This document shows positions 41,565-52,582 of a DNA stretch of 64,000 nt, in pieces. The position numbers and the translations under genes are program-made. How positions within the stretch are numbered: the stretch's first letter is position 1; each line of letters starts with the position of its first letter. Below the pieces are notes generated by a model, which was given only the letters and a program-made list of their open reading frames with translations, was not told the origin of the DNA and did no database searches. The stretch lies in assembly GCF_026625985.1 (NCBI RefSeq), contig NZ_CP113116.1, positions 4,464,001 to 4,528,000 of the forward strand. Reading direction: 5' to 3'. The stretch comes from Mycobacterium sp. Aquia_213. Its GTDB lineage: Bacteria > Actinomycetota > Actinomycetes > Mycobacteriales > Mycobacteriaceae.

Positions 41565-41966
41565 ATGCCCGCCGCTACTGCCGAGGTCGTCGTCGACACG
41601 GCCGACCAGCTGTTCTCGTCGATCGTCGACGGCGACAAGGCCGCGGTCGATCGGCTGTGGAGCGACGACATCGCGGTGTGGCGGGTGGGCGCCAGCCGGG
41701 ACAACGACAAGGCCCGCGCGCTGAAAGTCATCGACTGGTTCATCGGTGTGACCACCGAGCGTCGCTACGAAATCCTCGATCGCCGGCTCTTCGACGACGG
41801 ATCGATCAGCGGCTTTGTCCAGCAGCACGTCCTGCACGCCACCGGTCAAGCCGGCCAATCGATCTCCATGCGCGTTTGCATCGTGATCAGGGTGGGCACA
41901 AATGGTCTGATCGACCGGATCGACGAATACTTCGACCCCGCCGAGATCGCGCCGCTGATGAGGTGA
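41565..41966 (+). CDS. NTF2/SnoaL-like protein
   Basis: The 133-residue NTF2-fold protein has ADQLFSSIVDGDKAAVDRLWSDDIAVWRVGAS as its opening helices and LIDRIDEYFDPAEIAPL at the end, like SnoaL-type polyketide cyclases and limonene-epoxide-hydrolase relatives. ATG has AGGAG upstream and starts nine bases after DUF6285, so it belongs to the same transcript. An isomerase or hydratase role in the pathway is possible but not shown. Confidence 0.78.
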   Translation: MPAATAEVVVDTADQLFSSIVDGDKAAVDRLWSDDIAVWRVGASRDNDKARALKVIDWFIGVTTERRYEILDRRLFDDGSISGFVQQHVLHATGQAGQSISMRVCIVIRVGTNGLIDRIDEYFDPAEIAPLMR

Positions 41967-41974
41967 GACGGACT

Positions 41975-42511
41975 ATGACAACGCTGGAAACACTGCTGAA
42001 CGATCCCGACCTGGCCGGGGTATGGAACATCGTTGCGGACCGGTCGGCCGTGACGTTCAAGATCAGGAACATGTGGGGCCTGCTGAACGTCAAGGGCCGC
42101 TTCACCGAGTTCGCCGGCGACGGACAACTCACCGGCAATGGCGCGGTCTTCGGCCGCCTCGACATCCATACCGCGTCGGTGAACACCGGTATCGGCCGTC
42201 GCGACGAGCATCTGCGCTCGGCCGATTTCTTCGATGTCGAGCGCTTTCCCGAGATCAGCGTCGTCATCACCGGGGTACACCCGACCGAAGGCAAGGCGGC
42301 GGAGCTGCGCGCCAGCTTGACCATCAAGGGCGTCACGGCGCCGGTATCGCTGCCCGTCACCGTCACCGAGGCCGGCGACGGTTCTATCCAAATCTCGGGC
42401 GAAACCAAGATCGATCGATCCCAGTTCGACATCGGCTGGAACAAGTTCGGCGTGATCGCGCCGACGGCGAAGGCGGCGGCGCAGGCCGTTTTCGTGCGGT
42501 CCGGCCAATAA
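41975..42511 (+). CDS. YceI-family lipocalin-like protein
   Basis: The 178-residue protein has a YceI beta-barrel: GVWNIVADRSAVTFKIRNMWG, SVNTGIGRRDEHLRSADFFDVERFPEISVV and the late SQFDIGWNK segment are characteristic. Members bind long isoprenoid or other apolar ligands. No signal peptide is visible, so it is probably cytoplasmic here. ATG at 41975, eight bases after the NTF2-like gene, and last gene of the operon before a short gap. Confidence 0.87.
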   Translation: MTTLETLLNDPDLAGVWNIVADRSAVTFKIRNMWGLLNVKGRFTEFAGDGQLTGNGAVFGRLDIHTASVNTGIGRRDEHLRSADFFDVERFPEISVVITGVHPTEGKAAELRASLTIKGVTAPVSLPVTVTEAGDGSIQISGETKIDRSQFDIGWNKFGVIAPTAKAAAQAVFVRSGQ

Positions 42512-42541
42512 AGCCGGGCACGCACCAGTAGCATCTGCACC

Positions 42542-42943
42542 GTGCCCGACGCCACCATCGCTCTGCGGATACTCGTCTACAGCGACAACCCCAACACCCG
42601 CGACACAGTGAAGCGGGCACTGGGCAAGCGCCTGCACCCGGATCTGCCCGAGTTGAACTACGTCGAGGTGGCTACCGGCCCGATGGTGATCCGCACCATG
42701 GATGAGGGCGGCATCGATCTGGCCATCCTCGATGGCGAAGCGACGCCGACCGGCGGCATGGGAATCGCCAAACAGCTCAAAGACGAACTCGAGACCTGCC
42801 CGCCGATCCTGGTGCTCACCGGTCGTCCGGACGACGCATGGCTGGCGACCTGGTCACGCGCCGAGGCCGCGGTGCCGCATCCGATCGACCCGATCGTGCT
42901 GGGTCGCACGGTGCTCGGGTTGCTCCGCGCTCCCGCCATCTAG
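42542..42943 (+). CDS. Stand-alone receiver-domain protein (Rv3143-like)
   Basis: This 133-residue response-regulator receiver has no output domain. YSDNPNTRD supplies acidic residues at the first loop, D64 in AILDGEATPTGG is the probable phosphate acceptor, and a threonine in VLTGRP matches the switch position. Length and place directly upstream of nuoA match Rv3143 of M. tuberculosis as I recall it. GTG start. The partner kinase is unknown; the 241 bases to nuoA contain no recognisable gene, and PPE52, which I recall there in M. tuberculosis, is absent. Confidence 0.83.
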   Translation: MPDATIALRILVYSDNPNTRDTVKRALGKRLHPDLPELNYVEVATGPMVIRTMDEGGIDLAILDGEATPTGGMGIAKQLKDELETCPPILVLTGRPDDAWLATWSRAEAAVPHPIDPIVLGRTVLGLLRAPAI

Positions 42944-43184
42944 CCCCGCGGCCCCGCTTCGATACCGGCCGACGGCCGAGCGTTCCCGACTGCCCGCCGA
43001 TCACTTGTTGGCTAAACTCGGCGAAGACCACAGCCGAGTGATTACCATCACCCCGAGCACGTGTCCCAGCCACCTCAACGCTATGTTGAAGATCACTGCG
43101 ACGGGCTACAGACCCAGCTCGTCACAGCAGCCCGGTCGCCGCCTGGTCGCTTTATAGGCGGCCCACGACGGATCTTGGAGCGAG

Positions 43185-43562
43185 TTGAACGTCTACATAC
43201 CCATCCTGGTGCTCGGCGCAATCGCCGCCGCCTTTGCTGTGGGCTCGGTGGTGATCGCGAGCCTGGCCGGCCCGTCGCGCTACAACAAGTCGAAGATGGC
43301 GGCCTACGAATGCGGAATCGAGCCGACCGAGACGTCGGTGAGTGGCCCGCATGCGACGCCCGGGCAGCGGTTTCCGGTGAAGTATTACCTGACCGCAATG
43401 CTTTTTATCGTGTTCGACATCGAAATCGTGTTCTTGTATCCGTGGGCCGTCAGTTACGACGCACTGGGAATGTTTGCTCTGGTCGAGATGGTGGTGTTCA
43501 TGCTCACGGTCTTCGTGGCCTACGCCTACGTGTGGCGCCGCGGCGGCCTGACATGGGATTGA
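43185..43562 (+). CDS. nuoA: NADH-quinone oxidoreductase subunit A
   Basis: The 125-residue membrane subunit of proton-pumping NDH-1 has three helices. The conserved loop YECGIEPTE with its cysteine near the quinone channel, and KYYLTAMLFIVFDIEIVFLYPWA, are visible. TTG start with GGAGCGAG upstream. First gene of the nuo operon, ten bases before nuoB. Confidence 0.96.
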   Translation: MNVYIPILVLGAIAAAFAVGSVVIASLAGPSRYNKSKMAAYECGIEPTETSVSGPHATPGQRFPVKYYLTAMLFIVFDIEIVFLYPWAVSYDALGMFALVEMVVFMLTVFVAYAYVWRRGGLTWD

Positions 43563-43571
43563 GGTAAAACC

Positions 43572-44126
43572 GTGGGCCTGGAAGAACAGCTACCCGCCGG
43601 CATCCTGCTCGGGACTGTCGAGAAGATCGCCGGCTACGTCCGCAAGAACTCGCTGTGGCCGGCAACGTTCGGTTTGGCCTGTTGCGCGATCGAGATGATG
43701 GCAACGGCCGGACCACGGTTCGACATCGCACGGTTTGGGATGGAGCGGTTTTCGGCAACACCGCGCCAGGCCGACCTGATGATCGTGGCCGGGCGGGTGA
43801 GCCAGAAGATGGCCCCGGTGCTGCGCCAGATCTACGACCAGATGGCAGAACCGAAATGGGTGCTGGCCATGGGCGTCTGCGCGTCGTCCGGCGGGATGTT
43901 CAACAACTATGCGATCGTTCAGGGCGTGGACCACGTGGTTCCGGTGGACATCTACCTCCCCGGCTGCCCGCCTCGTCCGGAGATGCTCTTGTACGCAATT
44001 CTCAAGCTGCACGAGAAGATTCAGGAAATGCCGCTCGGCGTGAACCGCGAGCAGGCCATCGCGGAAGCCGAGCAGGCGGCACTGGGCGCCCGGCCCACCA
44101 TCGAGATGCGTGGACTGCTGCGATGA
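43572..44126 (+). CDS. nuoB: NADH-quinone oxidoreductase subunit B
   Basis: The 184-residue peripheral-arm subunit holds iron-sulfur cluster N2, the last electron carrier before quinone. Cluster cysteines are visible in [17 protein letters not shown] and [12 protein letters not shown] start; its last four bases overlap nuoC (ATGA). Confidence 0.97.
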   Translation: MGLEEQLPAGILLGTVEKIAGYVRKNSLWPATFGLACCAIEMMATAGPRFDIARFGMERFSATPRQADLMIVAGRVSQKMAPVLRQIYDQMAEPKWVLAMGVCASSGGMFNNYAIVQGVDHVVPVDIYLPGCPPRPEMLLYAILKLHEKIQEMPLGVNREQAIAEAEQAALGARPTIEMRGLLR

Positions 44127-44851
44127 GCTCACCGGAGCAGGACCCGAAGGTAGCCGCCAGCGAAGTGGGCGGCGCGCTGCCCTCGCCCGACGAAGAAGTG
44201 ATCAACGTACGCCGTGGCATGTTCGGCATTTCGGGTTCGGGTGACACGTCCGGATACGGACGCCTGGTTCGGGAGGTCACGCTCCCGGGCAGCAGCTCCC
44301 GCCCGTACGGCGGTTACTTCGACGACGTGGTGGACCGGCTCGCGGACGCCCTCAAGGCCGGCGACATCGAATTCGAAAACGCCATAGAGAAAGTCGTCGT
44401 CGACCGCGACGAACTGACGTTGCACGTGCGCCGCGAGGCACTGCCCCAGGTGGCCCAGCGTCTGCGTGACGAACCCGAACTGCGCTTCGAGATGTGCCTG
44501 GGTGTCAACGGCGTGCATTACCCGCACGAGACCGGCCGCGAATTGCACGCGGTCTACCCGCTGCAGTCGATCACGCACAATCGCCGCGTCCGGCTGGAAG
44601 TGTCTGCGCCCGATGGTGATCCGCACATCCCATCGCTGTATGGGATCTACCCGACCAACGACTGGCACGAGCGCGAGACGTATGACTTCTTCGGCATCAT
44701 CTTCGACGGACATCCGTCGCTGACCCGCATCGAGATGCCGGACGACTGGCAGGGCCATCCGCAACGCAAGGACTACCCGCTCGGCGGAATTCCCGTCGAG
44801 TACAAGGGAGCACAGATACCCCCGCCCGACGAGCGGAGAGCGTACAACTAA
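44123..44851 (+). CDS. nuoC: NADH-quinone oxidoreductase subunit C
   Basis: The 242-residue peripheral-arm subunit has the 30-kDa signature [21 protein letters not shown] followed by the conserved PLGGIPVEY end. An N-terminal extension of about 60 residues is usual for mycobacteria. It overlaps nuoB by four bases and nuoD by one base. Confidence 0.96.
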   Translation: MSSPEQDPKVAASEVGGALPSPDEEVINVRRGMFGISGSGDTSGYGRLVREVTLPGSSSRPYGGYFDDVVDRLADALKAGDIEFENAIEKVVVDRDELTLHVRREALPQVAQRLRDEPELRFEMCLGVNGVHYPHETGRELHAVYPLQSITHNRRVRLEVSAPDGDPHIPSLYGIYPTNDWHERETYDFFGIIFDGHPSLTRIEMPDDWQGHPQRKDYPLGGIPVEYKGAQIPPPDERRAYN

Positions 44852-46176
44852 TGAGCACAATCACTGACTCGACGCCCGATGGCGGCGCCGAAACTGTCGT
44901 GGTCGCCGGCGGCCAGGACTGGGGGCAGGTCGTCGAGGCCGCCCGCGCCGCGGATCCCGGTGAACGCATCGTCGTCAACATGGGGCCACAGCACCCGTCC
45001 ACCCACGGGGTGTTGCGGCTGATCCTCGAGATCGAAGGCGAGACCGTCACCGAGGTCCGCTGCGGAATCGGCTACCTGCACACCGGAATCGAGAAGAACC
45101 TCGAATACCGGTACTGGACGCAGGGTGTCACCTTCGTAACCCGGATGGATTACCTGTCACCGTTTTTCAACGAGACCGCCTACTGCCTCGGCGTCGAGAA
45201 GCTGCTCGGCATCACCGATGAGATCCCGGAGCGGGTCAACGTCATCCGCGTCATGATGATGGAGCTCAACCGGATCTCCTCGCATCTGGTCGCGCTGGCC
45301 ACCGGCGGTATGGAACTGGGCGCCATGACACCGATGTTCGTTGGCTTCCGGGGACGCGAGATCGTCCTGACCCTGTTCGAAAAGATCAGCGGTCTGCGGA
45401 TGAACAGTGCCTACATTCGCCCGGGCGGGGTGGCGCAGGACTTACCGCCCAACGCCGAAGCCGACATCGTCGAGGGCCTCAAGGGGCTCCGGCAGGTGCT
45501 GCGCGAAATGGGCGATCTGCTCAACGAAAACGCCATCTGGAAAGCGCGGACCCAGGACGTCGGCTACCTCGACCTGGCCGGCTGCATGGCGCTGGGCATC
45601 ACCGGCCCGATCCTGCGTGCCACCGGATTGCCGCACGACCTGCGCAAGAGCGAACCCTACTGCGGGTACGAGAACTACGAGTTCGACGTGATCACCGCCG
45701 ACACGTGTGATGCCTACGGGCGCTACATCATTCGCGTCAAGGAGATGTCGGAGTCGATCAAGATTGTCGAGCAGTGCCTGGACAAGCTGAAGCCGGGGCC
45801 ACACATGGTCGAGGACCGCAAGATCGCCTGGCCCGCCGACCTGAAGGTAGGCCCCGACGGCATGGGTAACTCGCCCGAACACATCGCCAAGATCATGGGC
45901 GGCTCGATGGAAGCATTGATCCACCACTTCAAGTTGGTCACCGAGGGCATCCGGGTGCCGGCCGGCCAGGTCTACAGCGCGGTGGAATCACCCCGCGGCG
46001 AACTCGGCGTGCACATGGTCAGTGACGGCGGAACCCGGCCTTACCGAGTGCATTACCGGGATCCCTCCTTCACCAATCTGCAGTCGGTCGCCGCGATGTG
46101 CGAGGGCGGCATGGTCGCCGACTTGATCACCGCGGTCGCCAGCATCGACCCGGTCATGGGCGGAGTCGACCGATGA
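44851..46176 (+). CDS. nuoD: NADH-quinone oxidoreductase subunit D
   Basis: The 441-residue 49-kDa subunit forms the quinone-binding cavity with Nuo[30 protein letters not shown] and the C-terminal DPVMGGVDR are the expected marks. Histidine and tyrosine of the quinone site are in place. Overlaps nuoE by four bases. Confidence 0.97.
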   Translation: MSTITDSTPDGGAETVVVAGGQDWGQVVEAARAADPGERIVVNMGPQHPSTHGVLRLILEIEGETVTEVRCGIGYLHTGIEKNLEYRYWTQGVTFVTRMDYLSPFFNETAYCLGVEKLLGITDEIPERVNVIRVMMMELNRISSHLVALATGGMELGAMTPMFVGFRGREIVLTLFEKISGLRMNSAYIRPGGVAQDLPPNAEADIVEGLKGLRQVLREMGDLLNENAIWKARTQDVGYLDLAGCMALGITGPILRATGLPHDLRKSEPYCGYENYEFDVITADTCDAYGRYIIRVKEMSESIKIVEQCLDKLKPGPHMVEDRKIAWPADLKVGPDGMGNSPEHIAKIMGGSMEALIHHFKLVTEGIRVPAGQVYSAVESPRGELGVHMVSDGGTRPYRVHYRDPSFTNLQSVAAMCEGGMVADLITAVASIDPVMGGVDR

Positions 46177-46946
46177 CGGCGCCGGTGGGTGGAAACGGCT
46201 CTGGCGAGCGGGTATTCATCCGGCTGGGGCCGCCGCCGGAGGAACCCAACCAGTTCGTCGTCGAGGGTGCGCCACAGTCGTATCCGCCCGAGGTCCGGGC
46301 GCGGCTGGAGGTCGACGCCAAGGAGATCATCGGCCGCTACCCCAACAAGCGTTCGGCGTTGTTGCCGTTGCTGCACTTGGTCCAATCGGAGGATTCCTAC
46401 CTGACACCCGCTGGCCTGGAATTCTGCGGCGAGCAGCTCGGACTGACCGGCGCCGAGGTATCGGCGGTGGGCAGTTTCTACACGATGTACCGACGCGGCC
46501 CCACCGGCGATTACCTGGTCGGCGTCTGCACCAACACGCTGTGCGCGGTCATGGGCGGCGACGCGATATTCGATTCGCTCAAAGAGCATCTCGGCATCGG
46601 CAACGACCAAACCACCTCCGACGGGTCGGTCACCCTGCAGCACATCGAATGCAACGCCGCGTGCGACTTCGCGCCCGTGGTGATGGTCAACTGGGAGTTC
46701 TACGACAACCAGACCGTCGAATCCGCGCGCGGACTCGTCGACTCGTTGCGCTCCGGCGAACCCAAAGCGCCCACCCGCGGTGCGCCGCTGTGCAAGTTCC
46801 GCGAAACGTCGCGCATCCTGGCCGGTCTCGCCGACGAGCGGCCCGACGAAGGCCAGGGCGGCGTCGGCCCGGCCACGCTGGCCGGGCTGCGGGTGGCGAA
46901 GGAGAAGGGCATGGAACCCCCGCCGGCTCCCGGAGGCAAGTCATGA
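46173..46946 (+). CDS. nuoE: NADH-quinone oxidoreductase subunit E
   Basis: The 257-residue thioredoxin-fold subunit has the 2Fe-2S cluster N1a; its cysteines lie in VCTNTLC and [10 protein letters not shown]. The C-terminal tail after about residue 205 is longer than in enterobacteria, as in other mycobacteria. ATG at 46173 overlaps nuoD; the stop overlaps nuoF. Confidence 0.96.
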   Translation: MTAPVGGNGSGERVFIRLGPPPEEPNQFVVEGAPQSYPPEVRARLEVDAKEIIGRYPNKRSALLPLLHLVQSEDSYLTPAGLEFCGEQLGLTGAEVSAVGSFYTMYRRGPTGDYLVGVCTNTLCAVMGGDAIFDSLKEHLGIGNDQTTSDGSVTLQHIECNAACDFAPVVMVNWEFYDNQTVESARGLVDSLRSGEPKAPTRGAPLCKFRETSRILAGLADERPDEGQGGVGPATLAGLRVAKEKGMEPPPAPGGKS

Positions 46947-48259
46947 CCACCCCGCTGACCCCGGTCATCAGCCGCTACTGGGATGACCCGAAGTCGTTCA
47001 CGCTGGAGACCTACCAACGTCACGACGGCTACAAGGCGTTGCAGAAGGCGCTGGCAATGGAGCCCGACGCGGTGATTGGGGCCGTGAAGGACTCGGGCCT
47101 GCGCGGTCGCGGCGGCGCAGGCTTCTCGACCGGAACGAAGTGGTCGTTCATCCCGCAGGGCGACTCCGGCCCGGCCGCCAAGCCGCACTACCTGGTCGTC
47201 AACGCCGACGAATCAGAACCCGGTACGTGCAAAGACATTCCGCTGATGCTGGCGACGCCCCACCTGCTGGTGGAGGGCGCCATCATCGCCTCCTACGCCA
47301 TCCGGGCCAGCCACGCCTTCATCTACGTGCGCGGCGAAGTGGTGCCGGTGCTGCGCCGGCTGCAGAACGCGGTCGCCGAGGCTTACGCCGCAGGCTTTTT
47401 GGGCCGCGACATCAACGGATCCGGCTACGACCTGGAGCTGGTGGTACACGCCGGTGCTGGCGCCTACATTTGCGGTGAGGAAACCGCGCTGCTGGAGGGT
47501 CTGGAGGGTCGACGCGGCCAGCCCCGGCTGCGCCCGCCGTTCCCCGCCGTGGCAGGGCTTTACGGCTGCCCCACGGTGATCAACAACGTCGAGACCATCG
47601 CCAGCGTGCCGTCGATCATTCTCAACGGCGTCGAATGGTTCCGGTCGATGGGCAGCGAGAAATCGCCTGGCTTCACGCTGTATTCGCTGTCCGGGCACGT
47701 CACCCGCCCCGGCCAGTACGAAGCCCCGCTGGGCATCACGCTGCGCGAGTTGCTCGACTACGCCGGTGGCGTCCGCGCCGGACACCGGCTGAAGTTCTGG
47801 ACACCGGGCGGATCGTCGACACCGCTGCTGACCGACGAACACCTCGACGTGCCACTGGATTACGAGGGTGTGGGCGCGGCCGGCTCGATGCTGGGCACCA
47901 AGGCGCTGGAGATCTTCGACGAGACCACCTGCGTGGTCCGCGCGGTCCAGCGTTGGACCGACTTCTACCAGCACGAATCGTGCGGCAAGTGCACGCCCTG
48001 CCGGGAAGGCACCTTCTGGCTCAGCCAGATCTACGCGCGCCTGGAATCCGGCAAGGGCACCAACGAAGATCTCGACAAGCTGCTGGACATTTCCGACGCG
48101 ATACTCGGAAAGTCGTTCTGCGCGTTGGGAGATGGCGCGGCCAGCCCGGTGATGTCGTCGATCAAGCACTTCCGCGACGAGTACATCGCCCACGTCGAAG
48201 GGGGCGGCTGCCCGTTCGACCCACGAGACTCCATGCTGACGGCGAACGGAAAGGCGTGA
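46943..48259 (+). CDS. nuoF: NADH-quinone oxidoreductase subunit F
   Basis: The 438-residue NADH-oxidising subunit has the FMN/NADH loop GRGGAGFSTGTKW, GAGAYICGEETALLEGLEG, and the N3 4Fe-4S cysteines in SCGKCTPCREG and FCALGDG. It is the entry point for electrons. The following gene, nuoG, is separated by 117 bases containing a GC-rich hairpin repeat, the only large gap in the operon. Confidence 0.97.
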   Translation: MTTPLTPVISRYWDDPKSFTLETYQRHDGYKALQKALAMEPDAVIGAVKDSGLRGRGGAGFSTGTKWSFIPQGDSGPAAKPHYLVVNADESEPGTCKDIPLMLATPHLLVEGAIIASYAIRASHAFIYVRGEVVPVLRRLQNAVAEAYAAGFLGRDINGSGYDLELVVHAGAGAYICGEETALLEGLEGRRGQPRLRPPFPAVAGLYGCPTVINNVETIASVPSIILNGVEWFRSMGSEKSPGFTLYSLSGHVTRPGQYEAPLGITLRELLDYAGGVRAGHRLKFWTPGGSSTPLLTDEHLDVPLDYEGVGAAGSMLGTKALEIFDETTCVVRAVQRWTDFYQHESCGKCTPCREGTFWLSQIYARLESGKGTNEDLDKLLDISDAILGKSFCALGDGAASPVMSSIKHFRDEYIAHVEGGGCPFDPRDSMLTANGKA

Positions 48260-48290
48260 CGCCCCGATGACACCCGCCGGTGACGATGCA

Positions 48291-48376
48291 GTGGGGGCAC
48301 GCCCCCTCGCCGCCGTACGGCTGGGGGTACCCCCACCCGCTTGCGGGGGACGAAGCGATGAGGAGGAGCGGCGCTC
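48291..48376. repeat. GC-rich hairpin repeat between nuoF and nuoG
   Basis: Three GC-rich palindromes follow one another: GGGGGCACGCCCCC, GGGGGTACCCCC and CCCGCTTGCGGG. They are followed by GACGAAGCGATGAGGAGGAGCGGCGC. From memory, similar GGGGGTACCCCC-ACCCGCTTGCGGGGG modules occur between genes in several mycobacteria. The downstream end supplies the AGGAGGAG ribosome binding site of nuoG. Confidence 0.65.
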
Positions 48377-50794
48377 ATGACAAGTGCGGCCAAGACCCAG
48401 ACCGGTGACGAGACGACTCCGCCCGACATGGTCACGCTGACCATCGATGGCACTGAAATCAGTGTTCCCAAGGGAACGCTGGTGATTCGCGCGGCGGAGT
48501 TGATGGGCATTCAAATCCCGCGGTTCTGTGATCACCCGCTGCTCGACCCGGTCGGCGCCTGCCGGCAGTGCATGGTCGAGGTCGAGGGCCAGCGCAAGCC
48601 GATGGCGTCGTGCACCATCGTGTGCACCGACGACATGGTGGTGCGCACCCAGCTCACCTCCGAGGCCGCGGACAAGGCTCAGCACGGCGTGATGGAGTTG
48701 CTGCTGATCAACCATCCGCTGGACTGCCCGATGTGCGACAAGGGCGGCGAATGCCCGCTGCAGAACCAGGCAATGTCCAACGGCCGCACCGATTCTCGCT
48801 TCGAAGATGTCAAGCGTACCTTCGCCAAGCCGATCAACATCTCCTCGCAGGTGCTGCTGGACCGCGAACGGTGCATCCTGTGCGCGCGCTGCACGCGGTT
48901 CTCCGAGCAGATCGCCGGCGATCCATTCATCGACATGCAGGAGCGCGGCGCACTGCAGCAGGTCGGCATCTACGCCAACGAGCCGTTCGACTCCTACTTC
49001 TCGGGTAACACCGTGCAGATCTGCCCGGTCGGCGCCCTGACCGGCACCGCGTACCGATTCCGGGCCCGGCCTTTCGATCTGGTCTCCAGCCCCAGCGTGT
49101 GCGAGCACTGCGCCGGCGGCTGCGCCGAGCGCACCGACCATCGGCGCGGCAAGGTGCTGCGCCGGCTTGCCGGTGACGACCCCGAGGTCAACGAGGAGTG
49201 GAACTGCGACAAGGGCCGGTGGGCATTCCGGTACGACACCCAGCCCGACGTGCTCACCACTCCCCTGGTCCGGGACGACGACGGCACGCTGCAGCCGGCG
49301 TCGTGGGCGCACGCGATCGTGGCGGCCACCCGGGGATTCGAAGCCGCTCGCGGAAGCACCGGTGTGCTCGTCGGTGGCCGAGGCACCTGGGAAGACGCCT
49401 ACGCCTACTCCAAGTTTGCGCGAATCACGTTGGACACCAACGACATCGACTTCCGGGCCCGCCCGTACTCGGCCGAAGAGGCGGAGTTTCTGGCGGCGCG
49501 CGTCGCGGGCCGCCAGCTCACGGTCAGCTTCTCCGATCTGGAATCGGCGCCGGTGGTCGTGCTGGTCGGGTTCGAGCCCGAGGACGAGGCACCGATCGTC
49601 TTCCTGCGGCTGCGCAAGGCCGCCCGCAAGCACGGCGTGCCGATCTACGCGGTCGCCCCGTTCGCCACTCGCGCGCTGACGAAGATGTCGGGCCGGCTGC
49701 TCCAAACCGTGCCCGGCGCGGAACCATCCACGCTGGACGGCCTGGCCACCGGCGAGGTGGGTGAGCTGTTGGCAAAGGCCGGCGCGGTCATCATGGTCGG
49801 TGAACGCCTGGCCACGGTTCCGGGCGGCTTGTCCGCGGCGGCCCGGCTCGCCGATGCTACCGGGGCCCGGCTGGCCTGGGTGCCACGGCGCGCCGGGGAG
49901 CGGGGCGCGCTGGAAGCCGGCGCACTGCCCGGGCTGTTGCCCGGCGGTCGTCTGGTCGCCGACGACACCGCTCGCGCAGAGGTGGCCGCGGCGTGGAATG
50001 TCGACGAATTGCCGTCCGCCCCTGGGCGTGACGTCGACGGCATTCTGGCCGCCGCGACGGACGGCAGCCTGGGCGCGCTGCTGGTCGGCGGTATCGAGCC
50101 CGGCGACTTCGCCGATCCGGATGCGGTACTCGCCGCGCTGGACGCGGCCCGCTTCGTCGTCAGCCTGGAACTGCGGCACAGCGAGGTCACCGAACGCGCC
50201 GACGTGGTGTTCCCCGTCGCCCCGACGACCCAGAAGGCGGGCGCATTCGTCAACTGGGAAGGCCGATTCCGGCCCTTCGAGCCCGCACTGCACGGCAGCA
50301 CCCAGCAGGCCGCCCAGTCCGACCATCGAGTCCTCGACACGCTGGCCGACGAAATGGGCGTGTACCTCGGCATGACCAACGTCGCGACGGCCCGCGAGGA
50401 AATGGCAGCGTTGGGCAACTGGGAGGGTGAGCGTGCAAGCGGCGCAACGGTTCAAGCACCGGCGCCGCCACAGCCCGGCCAAGGCGAAGCCGTGCTCACC
50501 GGCTGGCGGATGATGCTCGACAAAGGCCGTGCACAAGACGGCGAACCGCATCTGGCGGGGACGGCACGCAAGCCCGTCGCGCGCCTGTCCGCCGGCACCG
50601 CGACGGAGATCGGCGCGGCGGAGGGCGACACGGTCACGGTCAGCACGTCGCGCGGCTCAATCAGCCTGCCGCTGAGCATCACTGACATGCCCGACCGGGT
50701 GGTGTGGCTGCCGCTGAACTCGCCGGGCTCGGCGGTGCAGCGGGACTTGGGCGTCACTGCCGGCAGCGTCGTGAAGATCGGAGTGGGCAAATGA
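48377..50794 (+). CDS. nuoG: NADH-quinone oxidoreductase subunit G
   Basis: The 805-residue largest peripheral subunit has N-terminal 2Fe-2S cysteines ([22 protein letters not shown]), then the HxxxCxxCxxxxxC cluster in [17 protein letters not shown], 4Fe-4S cysteines in [11 protein letters not shown] and ICPVGAL, and the additional N7 cluster in [10 protein letters not shown] with a later NCDKG. A molybdopterin-oxidoreductase-like domain without catalytic role makes up the rest. Strong AGGAGGAG site contributed by the upstream repeat. Overlaps nuoH by four bases. Confidence 0.97.
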   Translation: MTSAAKTQTGDETTPPDMVTLTIDGTEISVPKGTLVIRAAELMGIQIPRFCDHPLLDPVGACRQCMVEVEGQRKPMASCTIVCTDDMVVRTQLTSEAADKAQHGVMELLLINHPLDCPMCDKGGECPLQNQAMSNGRTDSRFEDVKRTFAKPINISSQVLLDRERCILCARCTRFSEQIAGDPFIDMQERGALQQVGIYANEPFDSYFSGNTVQICPVGALTGTAYRFRARPFDLVSSPSVCEHCAGGCAERTDHRRGKVLRRLAGDDPEVNEEWNCDKGRWAFRYDTQPDVLTTPLVRDDDGTLQPASWAHAIVAATRGFEAARGSTGVLVGGRGTWEDAYAYSKFARITLDTNDIDFRARPYSAEEAEFLAARVAGRQLTVSFSDLESAPVVVLVGFEPEDEAPIVFLRLRKAARKHGVPIYAVAPFATRALTKMSGRLLQTVPGAEPSTLDGLATGEVGELLAKAGAVIMVGERLATVPGGLSAAARLADATGARLAWVPRRAGERGALEAGALPGLLPGGRLVADDTARAEVAAAWNVDELPSAPGRDVDGILAAATDGSLGALLVGGIEPGDFADPDAVLAALDAARFVVSLELRHSEVTERADVVFPVAPTTQKAGAFVNWEGRFRPFEPALHGSTQQAAQSDHRVLDTLADEMGVYLGMTNVATAREEMAALGNWEGERASGATVQAPAPPQPGQGEAVLTGWRMMLDKGRAQDGEPHLAGTARKPVARLSAGTATEIGAAEGDTVTVSTSRGSISLPLSITDMPDRVVWLPLNSPGSAVQRDLGVTAGSVVKIGVGK

Positions 50795-52050
50795 CCGGCT
50801 TCGGACACGACCCCTGGTGGCTGGTGCTCGGCAAGGCGCTGGCCATCTTTGTGTTCCTGATGCTGAACGTGTTGGTCGCAATCCTGCTCGAGCGCAAGAT
50901 CCTCGGCTGGATGCAGCTGCGGCCCGGCCCCAACCGGGCGGGCCCGTGGGGTGCCCTGCAGAGCCTGGCCGACGGAATCAAGCTGGCGCTCAAGGAGAGC
51001 ATCACTCCCCGCGGTGTCGACTGGTTCGTCTACATGGCGGCGCCGGTCATCTCGACGATCCCCGCATTCACCGCGTTCGCGTTCATCCCGTTCGGTCCCG
51101 AAGTGTCGGTGTTCGGTCACCGCACCCCATTGCAGCTGACCGACATGCCGGTCGCGGTGCTGTTCATCCTGGGGCTGTCGGCGATCGGCGTCTACGGCAT
51201 CGTGTTGGGCGGCTGGGCATCCGGCTCGACCTACCCGCTACTGGGCGGGGTCCGCTCGACCGCGCAGGTCATCTCCTACGAGGTATCGATGGGGCTGTCG
51301 TTCGCGGCGGTCTTCCTGTTCGCCGGCACCATGTCGACGTCCGGGATCGTCGATGCACAGAACGGCGTCTGGTACGTATTCCTGTTACTGCCATCGTTCA
51401 TCATCTATCTGATCTCGATGGTCGGCGAAACCAACCGCGCCCCCTTCGACCTGCCGGAGGCCGAGGGTGAACTCGTCGCCGGATTCCACACCGAGTACTC
51501 GTCGCTGAAGTTCGCGATGTTCATGCTGGCCGAATACGTGAACATGATGACGGTTTCGTCGCTCGCCACGCTCATGTTCTTCGGCGGCTGGCATGCCCCG
51601 TGGCCACTGAACATGTGGGATGGCGCCAATACCGGCTGGTGGCCGGTGCTCTGGTTCACCGCCAAGATGTGGGTCTTCCTGTTCATCTACATGTGGCTGC
51701 GCGCCAGCCTGCCCCGGCTGCGCTACGACCAGTTCATGGCCTTGGGCTGGAAACTACTCATCCCTGCGTCGCTCGTCTGGGTGCTGATCGCGGCGGTCAT
51801 CCGCACGCTGCGCAACGAGGGCTACGCGCATTGGACTCCCCTACTGGTGGTGTGCAGCATCGTCTTCGCCGTGGCGCTGGTGTTGTTGCTGCGCAAGCCA
51901 TTCAGCACCCCGGGCAATCGCGCATTGGCACGAGAGCTGCGCAAGCGTGGCGACGCCCTACCGCTCCCACCGGCATTCCCGACACCACCGCTGCCGGCCA
52001 AAGTTCTGACGTCGTCAGTCAGTGCGAGCAAGGAGAAAGCACATGGCTAA
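50791..52050 (+). CDS. nuoH: NADH-quinone oxidoreductase subunit H
   Basis: The 419-residue membrane subunit has about eight helices and joins the peripheral arm at the quinone tunnel. [32 protein letters not shown] and [25 protein letters not shown] are the classical signatures. A proline-rich C-terminal extension of about 40 residues is present. Overlaps nuoI by eight bases. Confidence 0.97.
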   Translation: MTGFGHDPWWLVLGKALAIFVFLMLNVLVAILLERKILGWMQLRPGPNRAGPWGALQSLADGIKLALKESITPRGVDWFVYMAAPVISTIPAFTAFAFIPFGPEVSVFGHRTPLQLTDMPVAVLFILGLSAIGVYGIVLGGWASGSTYPLLGGVRSTAQVISYEVSMGLSFAAVFLFAGTMSTSGIVDAQNGVWYVFLLLPSFIIYLISMVGETNRAPFDLPEAEGELVAGFHTEYSSLKFAMFMLAEYVNMMTVSSLATLMFFGGWHAPWPLNMWDGANTGWWPVLWFTAKMWVFLFIYMWLRASLPRLRYDQFMALGWKLLIPASLVWVLIAAVIRTLRNEGYAHWTPLLVVCSIVFAVALVLLLRKPFSTPGNRALARELRKRGDALPLPPAFPTPPLPAKVLTSSVSASKEKAHG

Positions 52051-52582
52051 ATTCCTCGACGCCGTCGCCGGCTTCGGCGTGACATTCGCCGCGATGTTCA
52101 AAAAGACTGTCACCGAACAGTATCCGGAGAAACCCGGCCCGGTCGCCCCGCGCTATCACGGCCGTCACCAACTCAACCGGTATCCCGACGGCCTGGAGAA
52201 GTGCATCGGCTGCGAGCTGTGCGCCTGGGCCTGCCCGGCCGACGCGATCTACGTCGAGGGCGCCGACAACACCGACGAGGCAAGGTTTTCGCCGGGAGAA
52301 CGGTATGGCCGGGTGTACCAGATCAACTATCTGCGGTGCATCGGCTGCGGTCTGTGCATCGAGGCCTGCCCGACCCGCGCGCTGACGATGACCAACAACT
52401 ACGAGATGGCCGACGACAACCGCGCCGACCTGATCTACGAAAAGGACCGACTGTTGGCGCCGCTGCTGCAAAACATGCTCGCGCCGCCGCACCCCAGGGC
52501 CGAGGGTGCCACCGACAAGGACTACTACCAGGGCAACGTCACCCCGGATGGCTTGCGCAACAACGCCGGAGACGCAAGGTGA
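52043..52582 (+). CDS. nuoI: NADH-quinone oxidoreductase subunit I
   Basis: The 179-residue ferredoxin-like subunit carries clusters N6a and N6b; both CxxCxxCxxxCP motifs are visible ([12 protein letters not shown] and [12 protein letters not shown]). ATG 52043 is chosen over the upstream in-frame start because AAGGAG precedes it. Overlaps nuoJ by four bases. Confidence 0.97.
   Translation: MAKFLDAVAGFGVTFAAMFKKTVTEQYPEKPGPVAPRYHGRHQLNRYPDGLEKCIGCELCAWACPADAIYVEGADNTDEARFSPGERYGRVYQINYLRCIGCGLCIEACPTRALTMTNNYEMADDNRADLIYEKDRLLAPLLQNMLAPPHPRAEGATDKDYYQGNVTPDGLRNNAGDAR

Noticed and set aside
47213..50551. Open minus-strand frame of 1112 codons opposite nuoF and nuoG
   Set aside because: It mirrors the codon positions of two certain genes in very GC-rich DNA, has no recognisable domains and reads as arginine/glycine/glutamine-rich noise.
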